Positions 1 through 7,676 of a DNA stretch of 64,000 bases are shown here, one piece after another (positions within the stretch are counted from its first letter, which is position 1; the number at the start of each line of letters is the position of its first letter). Source of the DNA: UBA7328 sp002471345 (lineage in GTDB: Bacteria; Bacteroidota; Bacteroidia; Chitinophagales; Saprospiraceae). The translations under genes were made by a program, and so were the position numbers. The stretch spans positions 1 to 64,000 of the forward strand of contig CAXGOB010000004.1 in assembly GCA_964011275.1 (NCBI GenBank), read 5' to 3'. The notes beneath the pieces are model-generated. The model ran no database searches. It saw only the letters and a list, made by a program, of their open reading frames with translations, and had not been told where the DNA came from.

Positions 1-1
1 G

Positions 2-256
2 TTTAAGCGGTTTGGTTTAGAAAAAATAGGATTAACAACCGTTTTGTTAGAAATTCTTGGAGGTCTAGGCTTGTTAGTTGGTCTTAAATTTTATTTTTTT
101 CTTATGATTTCATCTCTAGGTCTTGCATTACTAATGCTAGCTGGTCTCATTGTAAGAATAAAGTTAAAAGATAGCATTTGGATTTCTTTACCAGCTTTTT
201 TTTATTTGGTCTTAAATACATACATTTTTTGGTTGGCTATGGATATAATTAAATAA
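2..256 (+). CDS. DoxX-like membrane protein, C-terminal part (gene enters from left edge)
   Basis: The reading frame is open from base 2 to a TAA at 254-256, giving 84 residues with no start in the window, so the gene begins upstream. The sequence has three hydrophobic helices. The first contains a LLEILGGLGLLVGL motif, followed by a short basic turn (RIKLKD) and a C-terminal hydrophobic helix. This arrangement is typical of the last helices of the small four-helix DoxX/DoxX-like family of inner-membrane proteins. The family is often linked to redox or thiol metabolism, but its activity is mostly unassigned. It is followed by an attC-like palindrome, so it may be the cargo of a gene cassette (inference). 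A second DoxX-type gene lies at 1817-2248. Confidence 0.6.
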   Translation, partial: FKRFGLEKIGLTTVLLEILGGLGLLVGLKFYFFLMISSLGLALLMLAGLIVRIKLKDSIWISLPAFFYLVLNTYIFWLAMDIIK

Positions 257-309
257 AAAATGGCAGAAATGAAATTAATCTATTTGAATGATAATTTGTA
301 AAAACAGAA

Positions 310-501
310 GCTAACACGGTAGATAGCAAATAGGGCGTTCGGTGGTTTAGGAAAGTTCAGTGCTATTTACAATCATCACCAAATCGTTGATTTGGCTTTT
401 AAAAAATGAAAACTAAAAACAAAATTGAATATTTGGCTAAGTGCGAACTTTATAGTTTATCTTCGTTCTTCGTCCTAAATGCCATATTCTAAACGTTAAG
501 C
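310..501. repeat. attC-like imperfect palindromic element
   Basis: This 192-base stretch has no ORF. It starts with GCTAACACGG (310-319) and ends with CGTTAAGC (494-501). The two ends are imperfect reverse complements over about 20 bases (GCTAAC... against GTTAAGC). GTTAAGC fits the GTTRRRY core of integron recombination sites, but the left end is only a near match to the complementary core. Inside is a perfect 7-bp hairpin, CCAAATC-gtt-GATTTGG (379-395). Its position just after a small membrane-protein gene resembles cassette-type repeats that I recall from other Bacteroidota genomes. No integrase is in view. At 192 bases it is longer than most attC sites, so a different type of intergenic repeat is possible. 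Confidence 0.4.
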
Positions 502-600
502 ATATCCCTTGTTTCTTATTTCTCCCTCAGTAACTGTCTTAAGAAAGGAACGTTTTATGTAACTACCAATCCATTCTAATATTAGTTCTTTGTGATTCCA

Positions 601-608
601 TATCTTTA
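601..608 (+). promoter_or_regulatory. Promoter -7-like box TATCTTTA just before a start codon
   Basis: TATCTTTA ends four bases before the ATG at 613 and differs by one base from the Bacteroidota -7 consensus TAnnTTTG. A transcript starting at the usual distance would begin at or next to the ATG, so the mRNA would be leaderless or nearly so. The same motif with its flanks is found before a decayed gene copy (TATCTTTA at 1562-1569). It is partly conserved before the other copy (ATCTCTAGA near 2436-2444). I see no good -33 TTTG box. Confidence 0.4.
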
Positions 609-612
609 GACG

Positions 613-1359
613 ATGCTCACATTCCTACGAAAAATTAGAAAATCATTGATAAATTCTGGTGCTACTAGAAAGTACTTGCTTTATGCTGTTGGTGAGATTG
701 CACTTGTAGTGATAGGAATATTGATTGCACTTCAGGTTAACAACTTGAACGAAAATCGTAAATCAAGAGATTATGAAAAAAAGTCATTGATCAAACTAAA
801 GGAAGAATTCCAAAAAAATCATCTAGATCTTCAAAAGCACATAGAGTGGAAGACAAATATTCAAAATGAATGGGATGAGTTTTTCAAAATTATTTCAAAC
901 AAACTTTTACCTGACGAAGAGAGAGCTATCCGAAGGCCTATGGCTAGTTTTATAAAATATGGCATTTCAAATAGCATCTTGAACTCCTTGCTTGCCACTG
1001 GAAAAATTGATAACCTACAAAATGATTCTCTGAAATATATGCTTTCAACTTGGGATGATAGTGTCAATGACTATCGTCAATTTGAAGAAATGCACAGTAA
1101 TTTTGTATTAAATGAATTAATGCCTTTTGAAAAGGACTTTTATCCTGAAGATAACAACGTAAGATTTGGTTATGAATATTCACTTTCAGATATCGATAAT
1201 GAAACCGAACTGTATCTTAAGGCATATGATGAAATGGTATTTCAAAATGTTCTGCTAAGAAATTTCTATTGGATAAATATTGAACTAAGCAGAATTAAAG
1301 ATTTAGAGGATCATATGAATAAAATTATTCAATTGCTGGAAGTAGAAACCTCTGAATAG
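613..1359 (+). CDS. DUF6090 family membrane-anchored protein
   Basis: This 248-residue protein begins with a basic segment (FLRKIRKSLINSG). One transmembrane helix follows at about residues 25-42 (YAVGEIALVVIGILIALQV) and then the NNLNENRK turn. These are the hallmarks of DUF6090, a family found almost only in Bacteroidota and often in tandem arrays. The remaining 200 residues are charged, helical and soluble, probably with coiled-coil character. Function is unknown; the protein is expected in the inner membrane with the long domain on one side. It is the only intact copy here: two decayed relatives lie downstream at 1574-1740 and 2447-3172. The ATG start aligns with the degenerate start of the third copy. 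Confidence 0.85.
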   Translation: MLTFLRKIRKSLINSGATRKYLLYAVGEIALVVIGILIALQVNNLNENRKSRDYEKKSLIKLKEEFQKNHLDLQKHIEWKTNIQNEWDEFFKIISNKLLPDEERAIRRPMASFIKYGISNSILNSLLATGKIDNLQNDSLKYMLSTWDDSVNDYRQFEEMHSNFVLNELMPFEKDFYPEDNNVRFGYEYSLSDIDNETELYLKAYDEMVFQNVLLRNFYWINIELSRIKDLEDHMNKIIQLLEVETSE

Positions 1360-1573
1360 AAGTGGTCTAAAAACATATCTCATCGCCTATAAATAACACA
1401 TAGATTCTCGTCAAACGTCATAGTCGTAAAATCACTTCATAGTAATCCTTCTTAATCATAGTGCCATCTCTCTTATAAATATTGGATTTTGATATCTGCC
1501 TATATCTTTGGTTGTTTGGTAAAATTTTCGGATCATTTATTTTGACATCATTCTTGTTTCATATCTTTAGATC

Positions 1574-1740
1574 AAGCCTACATTTTGCCACAGAATATGA
1601 AAGGGCTTTTTCTAAGGTTGTGCCACCTCAACACACCTATTCTATTTTATTGTAGAGATTGCTCTAGTGCTATTTCGGAATCCAGATAGCCTTCAAGACA
1701 ACAATCGGAAAATAAAACTTGGATATATTTATAGAGTCTA
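1574..1740 (+). pseudogene. Remnant of a DUF6090 gene (5' part only)
   Basis: The DNA keeps the DUF6090 layout of the intact gene at 613. A TATCTTTAG box is followed by AAG-CCT-ACA-TTT, where the intact copy has ATG-CTC-ACA-TTC. Further on, a stretch at about 1655-1720 reads EIALVLFRNPDSLQDNNRK, against EIALVVIGILIALQVNNLNENRK in the intact protein. The start codon is lost, an in-frame TGA occurs within the first ten codons, spacing has changed, and nothing of the soluble domain is recognisable before the next gene at 1817. This is a highly decayed, truncated copy. Confidence 0.6.
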
Positions 1741-1816
1741 GACATTCGTCATTTTCTACAACACAATTGACAAAGGAATATAGTCGAGATTGAAATTAAT
1801 TAAACAATTGCCTCAA

Positions 1817-2248
1817 ATGATGAATAAACGTATTGAAACCTATTTAGAGACCAAACGGCACTACGGGATTTTTATACTCAGATTCTTTATTGGTCTTCGC
1901 TTAATATATGGGGTGATCGATAACATAGTAAGTTGGGATCAAATGATTGAATTCTCTAGTTTCTTACATAGTAGTGGCTTTCCTATTCCAGTAGCAAGTG
2001 CTGTGATTTCAGTATACGCACAATTTATCTGTGCTCTACTTTTGCTTGTTGGGTATAAAATAAGATATGCCACAATTGTCCTAATCTTCAATTTCTCAAT
2101 CGCATTAATATTAGTACATATCAAAGCAGGAGATTCGATTGAAGGGATGACTCCTGCACTTGCAATGTTATTTGGTAGCATAACTCTCCTATTTACAGGT
2201 GCTGATAAAATATCTATTGATCATCTTCTTAAACTAAAGAATCAATAA
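1817..2248 (+). CDS. DoxX family inner-membrane protein
   Basis: This protein of about 143 residues has four predicted transmembrane helices. An N-terminal FILRFFIGLRLIYGV helix is followed by a loop with FLHSSGFPIPVASAV and a helix with VYAQFICALLLLVGYKIR. The last two helices flank an acidic loop (KAGDSIEGMTPALAML). The spacing and the A-F-I-C-A-L-L-L-L-V-G motif match DoxX/MauE-type proteins, whose biochemical role is not settled. An open frame reaches back to a TTG at 1790, but the tandem ATGs at 1817 and 1820 are more likely starts. The gene sits between two decayed DUF6090 copies in an accessory stretch. Confidence 0.75.
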   Translation: MMNKRIETYLETKRHYGIFILRFFIGLRLIYGVIDNIVSWDQMIEFSSFLHSSGFPIPVASAVISVYAQFICALLLLVGYKIRYATIVLIFNFSIALILVHIKAGDSIEGMTPALAMLFGSITLLFTGADKISIDHLLKLKNQ

Positions 2249-2446
2249 AAAGCTCGCAAATATGAGATTGAGTATTTCAATGATTAGGTCATAATCGTTG
2301 GTAAGCATTACTGGAAGAAAGGATGTTCTTTCTGTTAATCCCTCATCAATTAATATTGACAAATATAGAACCTCTCCGGACGAATCTATGATGTAACGTG
2401 CCAGTAGCCTCAATCTAACTTCTGCTCAATTCTTCATCTCTAGAAT

Positions 2447-3172
2447 ATCCACACATTCCTATCAAAAATAAGAAAGTCATTGATTGAATCTGGTGATGCT
2501 TGGAAGCACATATTTTATTCCATTAGAGAAATAGCTTTAAATGTGATTTGGATATTGATTGCCTTGCTTATTAATACTTGGAATGAGGTCAGAAGGGAGA
2601 GGCTCCAAGAGAAGGGTATTTTGTGTGCATAAAAATTTTCAACAGTCATGAATCGAGTAGAATTAGAGACAAGTCACAAAGCAGTGTAAGAATATATAGG
2701 CTCTATAGATTCCATTTTAGCGGCACTAAGTAGAAATCAGAATCTTTATTGTAGAGAAAATGAGCTTTTTCCCTTTTCATTGTTTGCAGGAATGAGTATG
2801 GATCTAAGAATGAACATGTCTGGTTACAAAACTCTTGAAACCACAGGTATACAGATTCTAAGGTCAACCTAGCTCAAATTAACTATCATAGATCTATACA
2901 AGACTGATTTGATTTGGTTAGGAAGATTTAGTAATGAATGATCTGAATACTTTAAGGATATTACTATCAGATTAATGCAGGAGGGCGTAATTTCTCATCA
3001 AATAGATCGTTATCGGCTTAGGGGACATACCCGACCAAGAAGACTTATCTTTTCTAAGCTCAGTTATATTCTTGGGAAAAACGCAAAAATGCGAGGATTA
3101 AGAATTCTTCAACAAACCATCGAAAAATGTGATTATCTTTTGGAGTTGATAGAGGCTGAACTCAAGGCTTAA
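2447..3172 (+). pseudogene. Full-length DUF6090 pseudogene (start lost, four nonsense codons, no frameshift)
   Basis: This is a complete 242-codon copy in one frame. Codons from 2447 read IHTFLSKIRKSLIESG, against MLTFLRKIRKSLINSG in the intact gene, so the ATG has become ATC. The membrane segment reads REIALNVIWILIALLINTWNE. In-frame stops are at 2630 (TAA), 2687 (TAA), 2870 (TAG) and 2939 (TGA). Between them, typical family text survives (SGYKTLETTGIQI, IIDLYKTDL), as does the end (ILQQTIEKCDYLLELIEAEL). The upstream 55 bases are also alignable with those of the intact copy, so this is a duplicate. An ORF of 65 codons at 2975-3172 is just its tail. Confidence 0.85.
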
Positions 3173-3214
3173 TACTAATATTATTGCACTAGTCTATTTT
3201 AATAATTTCACAAG

Positions 3215-4288
3215 TCAGAATTCCCATTCTACCTTTTTAAAGTTATTGATTGTCACATTTGTTGGTCTTCTATGAACATATTCCAAATCTGCAATTAAAT
3301 CGTTCAGCGCATATCTATCTAGATACATCTGTAAATCTGAAGTATGGTTTTGAGGATTTATATAGGTACATAATTCTCCTTTTTCGACCACCCAAGGGAA
3401 AATAACGTGCTTGAGAAAACGTTCGTCAAAGCCATACCAGAGCCAATGGTTTCCAGCACCATATATATCATGTCGAAACCCTTTGTTGTATGGCGTAGAG
3501 ACTTCATCGTCAGATATTTGAGACCAAGGCTTATCAGTTGTCGATCGTTTTTGTCGCAACCACGCATAACTACTCATGAGTATATCCATATCAGGAATAT
3601 CTAGACGACGTGGTTGCACATAGATTCTGCTAGCTAAAATAGTCGGGTAATTTTTAGCGCTTCCGTCGCTAACAGCGTTATAAGCTGAGCCGTCTATTCT
3701 CAACCAAAACCTATCACGTGGCAGGTGATGTAACCGACTCAGAGCTTTGTCATATTTAGCAATTTTTGGAAAATATTCCAAAATCTTCTCTGAGTCCCAG
3801 TATTCATCTATATCTGCGATTAACACATTATCCAATAAAGTATCACTCATAGCAAGCAGACGCCAAAGTGCTCCTGGGCTATGGCCGACGGTTTCATTTT
3901 TCATAATTACAATTTCCACAAAATCAAATTCAAGTAACCGCTCAAGTATGTTTGTTTGGGTAATTGCCCAGGGGCATAGATAAGCACGAATTTTCCAATT
4001 TTTATGGTCACCGTGATCTCGAAACCATTCCAGATTACGCAAAAGACATTCATGATAACTGGACTTAAATTTGTCAAGATTAATTGGGTGCTGTTGTGGA
4101 AAAGAATTAAAACGATAAGCAATAAAATAGCTAATGCATATAGCATTGCGAACTTGAGGTCTTTTGTTGATTACTTTTGAAATCCCGTAGTACTTTGCCT
4201 GTAATATGTCTATCTCAGAAGAATTGAGCGCATAAAGTTCGCGCAAATATTCCACGGCAACAGGTAAATACATTTCTTCATATCGCAT
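3215..4288 (-). CDS. Hypothetical protein, possibly GT-A-fold glycosyltransferase-like
   Basis: This soluble 357-residue protein has no signal peptide or membrane helix. The segment GALWRLLAMSD...VLIADIDEYW (about residues 140-165) resembles the donor-site region of GT-A-fold transferases, where an acidic D-x-D-type motif follows a strand. The region NHWLWYGFDERFLKHVIFP (about 283-301) resembles the late acceptor-site region of a group of uncharacterised glycosyltransferase-like proteins. I could not assign a specific family. The gene has its own ATG, no operon partners, and lies alone between pseudogenes and a lipoprotein gene. It may have been acquired with the surrounding accessory DNA (inference). 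It could instead be a nucleotidyltransferase-type fold. Confidence 0.5.
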   Translation of the reverse strand: MRYEEMYLPVAVEYLRELYALNSSEIDILQAKYYGISKVINKRPQVRNAICISYFIAYRFNSFPQQHPINLDKFKSSYHECLLRNLEWFRDHGDHKNWKIRAYLCPWAITQTNILERLLEFDFVEIVIMKNETVGHSPGALWRLLAMSDTLLDNVLIADIDEYWDSEKILEYFPKIAKYDKALSRLHHLPRDRFWLRIDGSAYNAVSDGSAKNYPTILASRIYVQPRRLDIPDMDILMSSYAWLRQKRSTTDKPWSQISDDEVSTPYNKGFRHDIYGAGNHWLWYGFDERFLKHVIFPWVVEKGELCTYINPQNHTSDLQMYLDRYALNDLIADLEYVHRRPTNVTINNFKKVEWEF

Positions 4289-4618
4289 TAGCGTAAATTG
4301 TTATCTTCTGTGCAATGATTAATTTGTTTCTTGAATAGCTAGCTTTCATAAATTAACCTTTGAGTGTAATTTAAATGAAATAGCTAAAAGTAAGCGAAAG
4401 CGCCTTGTCAAGTAGTATAGTGAAATTTATAAGGAAGGGTCACTCTCATAGGGTAAAAAAGATGATCCGATAGATGTTGGAAGAAACGAATGTATCTCCT
4501 GTACATTATTGACGAGCTTTGATGGCGATAAGAGTATTGATTGCTATGCTCGTGAACCCCATTAAATATTTATCTTTAAAAATTAATACCATTTAATCAT
4601 TCTAAGATTTAATCAACA
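4289..4618. other. Gene-free stretch with probable promoter of the next gene
   Basis: I see no coding remnant here. TATCTTTA at 4571-4578 matches the -7 box seen elsewhere in the window and lies about 40 bases before the ATG at 4619, so it is a candidate promoter for the lipoprotein gene. No clear -33 box, hairpin or repeat was found. The two flanking genes diverge, so the promoter of the minus-strand gene should also be here. Confidence 0.35.
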
Positions 4619-5122
4619 ATGAGGACATATTTAGCTTTATTCATTTCTCTCTTTTTATATTCTTCTTGCTCAGAATGCACCTGTAAATTAGGCGTAAAAA
4701 ACGTTGAGGTCATTCAGTCTGTTTATGCAGAATTTGCCTCTGGCAATATAGAAGGAGTCATTTCAAATTTTTCTTCCACCATAGAATGGAATGAGGCAGA
4801 AAACTACATTTATGCTGATAATAATCCTGACATAGGCGCTGATGCAATTGTCCAAGGAGTATTTGGACGAGTAGGGGGAGAATGGAACGGCTTTTCAACA
4901 GGCACTCCTACTATAATGCCTGTTGGAGCTAATCATGTATTAGCCACAGGAAGATATACTGGGGAATATAAGGCTACAGGTAAGCTTTTAGATGCTCAAT
5001 TTGCACATCTATGGAAGGTCGAAGAGGGTGAAATCACTAGTTTTCAGCAGTATACTGACACAAAACAACCAGCAGAAGTGGCTACACCTGATATGGTCGA
5101 AGAGGAAGTAGAAATGGAATAG
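4619..5122 (+). CDS. SnoaL/NTF2-like lipoprotein
   Basis: This 167-residue protein has a short hydrophobic leader ending in a lipobox-like LFLYSSC (Cys17), so it is probably a lipoprotein. The body has the cone-shaped NTF2/SnoaL pattern: helix VIQSVYAEFASGNIEGVIS, then SSTIEWNEAENY, then strands ending HVLATGRYTGEYKATGKLL and FAHLWKVEEGEITSFQQYTD. The last motif is the typical W-x-x-x-x-G-x-I-x-x-x-x-x-Y-x-D of SnoaL-like proteins. Such domains bind small ligands or act as isomerases/hydrolases, and the specific function cannot be read. An acidic tail (MVEEEVEME) follows. The gene stands alone and a candidate -7 box lies 40 bases upstream. Confidence 0.75.
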   Translation: MRTYLALFISLFLYSSCSECTCKLGVKNVEVIQSVYAEFASGNIEGVISNFSSTIEWNEAENYIYADNNPDIGADAIVQGVFGRVGGEWNGFSTGTPTIMPVGANHVLATGRYTGEYKATGKLLDAQFAHLWKVEEGEITSFQQYTDTKQPAEVATPDMVEEEVEME

Positions 5123-5356
5123 ACAGTAAGATTTAGAGCTTATGTAAATAATCGAGCATTTTACCAGTATCAACTCTGGTGCCCTATTCAAAATACAGCC
5201 TGCATATAGCACCTGTTATTTTCATATGGCCCGAGGTTGCACATGGTTAAAACATTTATTTACCGGATTTCAAAATGCTCAAATAATTCATTTTTGGACT
5301 TCAATTTCAGACGAATCCATTTTTCGACACCTCAGAAGTTATTATTACTTTACAAG

Positions 5357-6493
5357 ATGTTGTATCTCAAAATTCCAAATTTCATTTGTTTCTATTTTCT
5401 CTCTTTTCTTGCTCTTTGTCAAAATAATCCATCCGTTCAAGATCAAAACTCAAAATCTTCCAAATTTACGTATGAACATCCTATAGAGTTTTCACCATCA
5501 AAGTATATATGTTATAAGACAGAAACTCCTATAAAAATAGACGGTCTATTATCAAAATCTGAATGGAATAACATACCATGGACTAAAGATTTTACAGATA
5601 TAGAAGGGAATCTAAAACCAAATCCATATCTCAGGACTAGGGCTAAAATGACATGGGATGATAGATACTTTTATGTCGCAGCTGTATTAGAAGAGCCACA
5701 CATTTGGGCCACACTCACGCAGCGAGATGATATTATGTTTCAAGATGATGACTTTGAGATCTTTATCGATCCGGATGCAGATGGACATAATTATTTCGAA
5801 TTTGAGATGAATGCTTATAATGCTATTTGGGACCTTTATATGCTCTATCCTTATAATATGGACCATAGAAGAAACTATATTATGAACTGGGATATGAAAG
5901 GCATCAAATCTGCCGTATACATAGAGGGCACCTTAAATGAAACCTCAGATGTAGATTTTCAGTGGAGCATCGAAGTGGCCATTCCTTGGGAAGAATTTAA
6001 AGACTTTAAGAAGGGAAATCACATACCCACAGTAGGCGAACAATGGCGGATTAACTTCTCAAGAGTGGACTGGTATATGGATATCGTTGAGCAAGAATAT
6101 ATCAAGAGAAAAGATGAAGATGGAAAGAAACTAAGAGAAAACAATTGGGTATGGTCACCTACTGGATATGTTAATATGCACAAACCAGAAACTTGGGGAT
6201 ATGTACAATTTGAAAACCATTCAAATGCCGTTTTCACTGTCAAAAATGAAGATAAGATAAGATGGGCTATTTGGCAACTTTACTATCAAGTCAAGGAATG
6301 CTGGAAAGATGGGGAACAGCCATGTACTTTGGAACAATTTACTCTTCCAAAAGTGGAGATCGATAATTACAAATTTGTTCCAGAATTGTCCATTAATGAA
6401 TTTGGCTTTAATATAAAAGCAAAATTTTCTGACAATAACTATTTCATTATCAATGAGTTAGGCCTTATTGAGAAACAAATTTCAATAGAATAA
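5357..6493 (+). CDS. Secreted carbohydrate-binding family 9-like protein
   Basis: The open frame extends upstream to 5237, but the ATG at 5357 gives a clean signal peptide (YLKIPNFICFYFLSFLALCQ) and a 378-residue protein. The mature part has the CBM9-like domain seen in many secreted Bacteroidota proteins. It contains PIKIDGLLSKSEWNNIPWT, RAKMTWDDRYFYVAAVLEEP, a DDDFEIFIDPDADGHNYFEFE acidic motif and a VDFQWSIEVAIPWEEF strand. WRINFSRVDW completes the sandwich. Such domains bind sugar chains. The C-terminal 100 residues are not recognised. It ends five bases before the GHL10 hydrolase gene, so the two are probably one operon acting on the same polysaccharide. Confidence 0.8.
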   Translation: MLYLKIPNFICFYFLSFLALCQNNPSVQDQNSKSSKFTYEHPIEFSPSKYICYKTETPIKIDGLLSKSEWNNIPWTKDFTDIEGNLKPNPYLRTRAKMTWDDRYFYVAAVLEEPHIWATLTQRDDIMFQDDDFEIFIDPDADGHNYFEFEMNAYNAIWDLYMLYPYNMDHRRNYIMNWDMKGIKSAVYIEGTLNETSDVDFQWSIEVAIPWEEFKDFKKGNHIPTVGEQWRINFSRVDWYMDIVEQEYIKRKDEDGKKLRENNWVWSPTGYVNMHKPETWGYVQFENHSNAVFTVKNEDKIRWAIWQLYYQVKECWKDGEQPCTLEQFTLPKVEIDNYKFVPELSINEFGFNIKAKFSDNNYFIINELGLIEKQISIE

Positions 6494-6498
6494 CAATT

Positions 6499-7629
6499 TT
6501 GAAACGCAAACAGTTTATATCCACAATTGGGTCCATATGCACGGGCTTATCCTTGAAACCTGTTCTTAATTATTCTAATCTATCTAATCATATAGATGCT
6601 GAAGGTCTTCCAAAATATTGGATTTGGATAAGACCTTCTCTAGATAAAACTGACGATGAATGGAAATTAGAATTTGAAGAGTGGAGATCGATAGGAATAG
6701 AGGCTATTTTGCCTCAAGTCTATGCCAGTAACAAATCTCTTTTTAATATTCCTAATCATGAAATTGAAGAACCCTGGCTAGAACGAATAATACCAATAGC
6801 TCACGCTGCTGGTCTTGAGGTACATGCCTGGATGTGGACGATGATATGTAATAATCCTCGAATCTTAAAAAATAATCCTGAGTGGTATGTTGTAAATAGA
6901 AATGGAGACTCTGCCGCTACTCATCCTGCCTATGTAGACTACTACAAATTCCTTTGCCCTAGGAAACCTGAAGTAAGAGCATTTGTAAAAGAAAGAGTAA
7001 AGGCATTAGCATCTATACCCAATCTAGATGGCATCCATTTGGACTATGTGAGAATGCCCGATGTAATACTTGCAGAAGGGCTCCAACCTAAATATGATAT
7101 CATTCAGGACCAGGAATATCCTGAATATGATTATTGCTATTGTAGTACATGTAGAAATGCTTATCTAGCAAAATATGATGTTGATCCTATGGATATTGAG
7201 GACCCTGCTAATGATAAAGACTGGTATCAATTCAGATATGATGCTGTAGTAGATCTGGTAAATGATCATCTCGTACCAGAAGCCAAATCAACTAATAAAT
7301 GGATTACCGCAGCGGTTTTCCCCAATTGGGAAAGCGTAAGGCAGCAATGGCATAGATTCAATCTAGATGCCTTTTTACCTATGCTTTATCAGGGATTTTA
7401 TAATGAAGAAATCGACTGGATAGGAAATGAAACTCAAAAGGCACTTCAAAGGCTGAATCACTCCAAACCAATTTATAGTGGTCTTTTTCTTCCGCATCTT
7501 ACATCTGAAAATATTAATGAGGCTATAAGCTCTGCCTATGATGGTGGAGCCAAGGGGTTTTCATTATTTGGTGACCTTAGTGAAGAAATGAAGTCTTCTG
7601 TTAAAGACATAATAAAAGGAGGCAAATAG
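6499..7629 (+). CDS. GHL10-type family 10 glycosylhydrolase, exported
   Basis: This 376-residue protein starts at TTG. The first residues KRKQFISTIGSICTG look like an export signal (possibly Tat, though only one pair of basic residues precedes F). The body is a TIM-barrel GHL10/DUF187-like glycosyl hydrolase. It has YWIWIRPSLDKTDDEW, EWRSIGIEAILPQVYA, HAAGLEVHAWMWTM, NPEWYVVNRNG and the signature LDGIHLDYVRMP, which carries the likely catalytic acidic residue. A small CYCSTC motif (about residues 212-217) follows. The family is thought to cleave glycans, including peptidoglycan-related substrates, but the substrate is not known. It is coupled to the CBM9-like gene upstream. Confidence 0.8.
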   Translation: MKRKQFISTIGSICTGLSLKPVLNYSNLSNHIDAEGLPKYWIWIRPSLDKTDDEWKLEFEEWRSIGIEAILPQVYASNKSLFNIPNHEIEEPWLERIIPIAHAAGLEVHAWMWTMICNNPRILKNNPEWYVVNRNGDSAATHPAYVDYYKFLCPRKPEVRAFVKERVKALASIPNLDGIHLDYVRMPDVILAEGLQPKYDIIQDQEYPEYDYCYCSTCRNAYLAKYDVDPMDIEDPANDKDWYQFRYDAVVDLVNDHLVPEAKSTNKWITAAVFPNWESVRQQWHRFNLDAFLPMLYQGFYNEEIDWIGNETQKALQRLNHSKPIYSGLFLPHLTSENINEAISSAYDGGAKGFSLFGDLSEEMKSSVKDIIKGGK

Positions 7630-7676
7630 GTCTAGTTAATAATTATAACATTATTGGTAAACTGAGCATGAAATAA

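Noticed and set aside
2975..3172. 65-codon ORF as a separate small gene
   Set aside because: It is in the same frame as the upstream decayed DUF6090 copy and matches the family C-terminus.
5226..5486. 86-codon ORF overlapping the CBM9-like gene start
   Set aside because: Wrong frame relative to the conserved CBM9 protein and no start signals; Phe/Ser-rich by chance.
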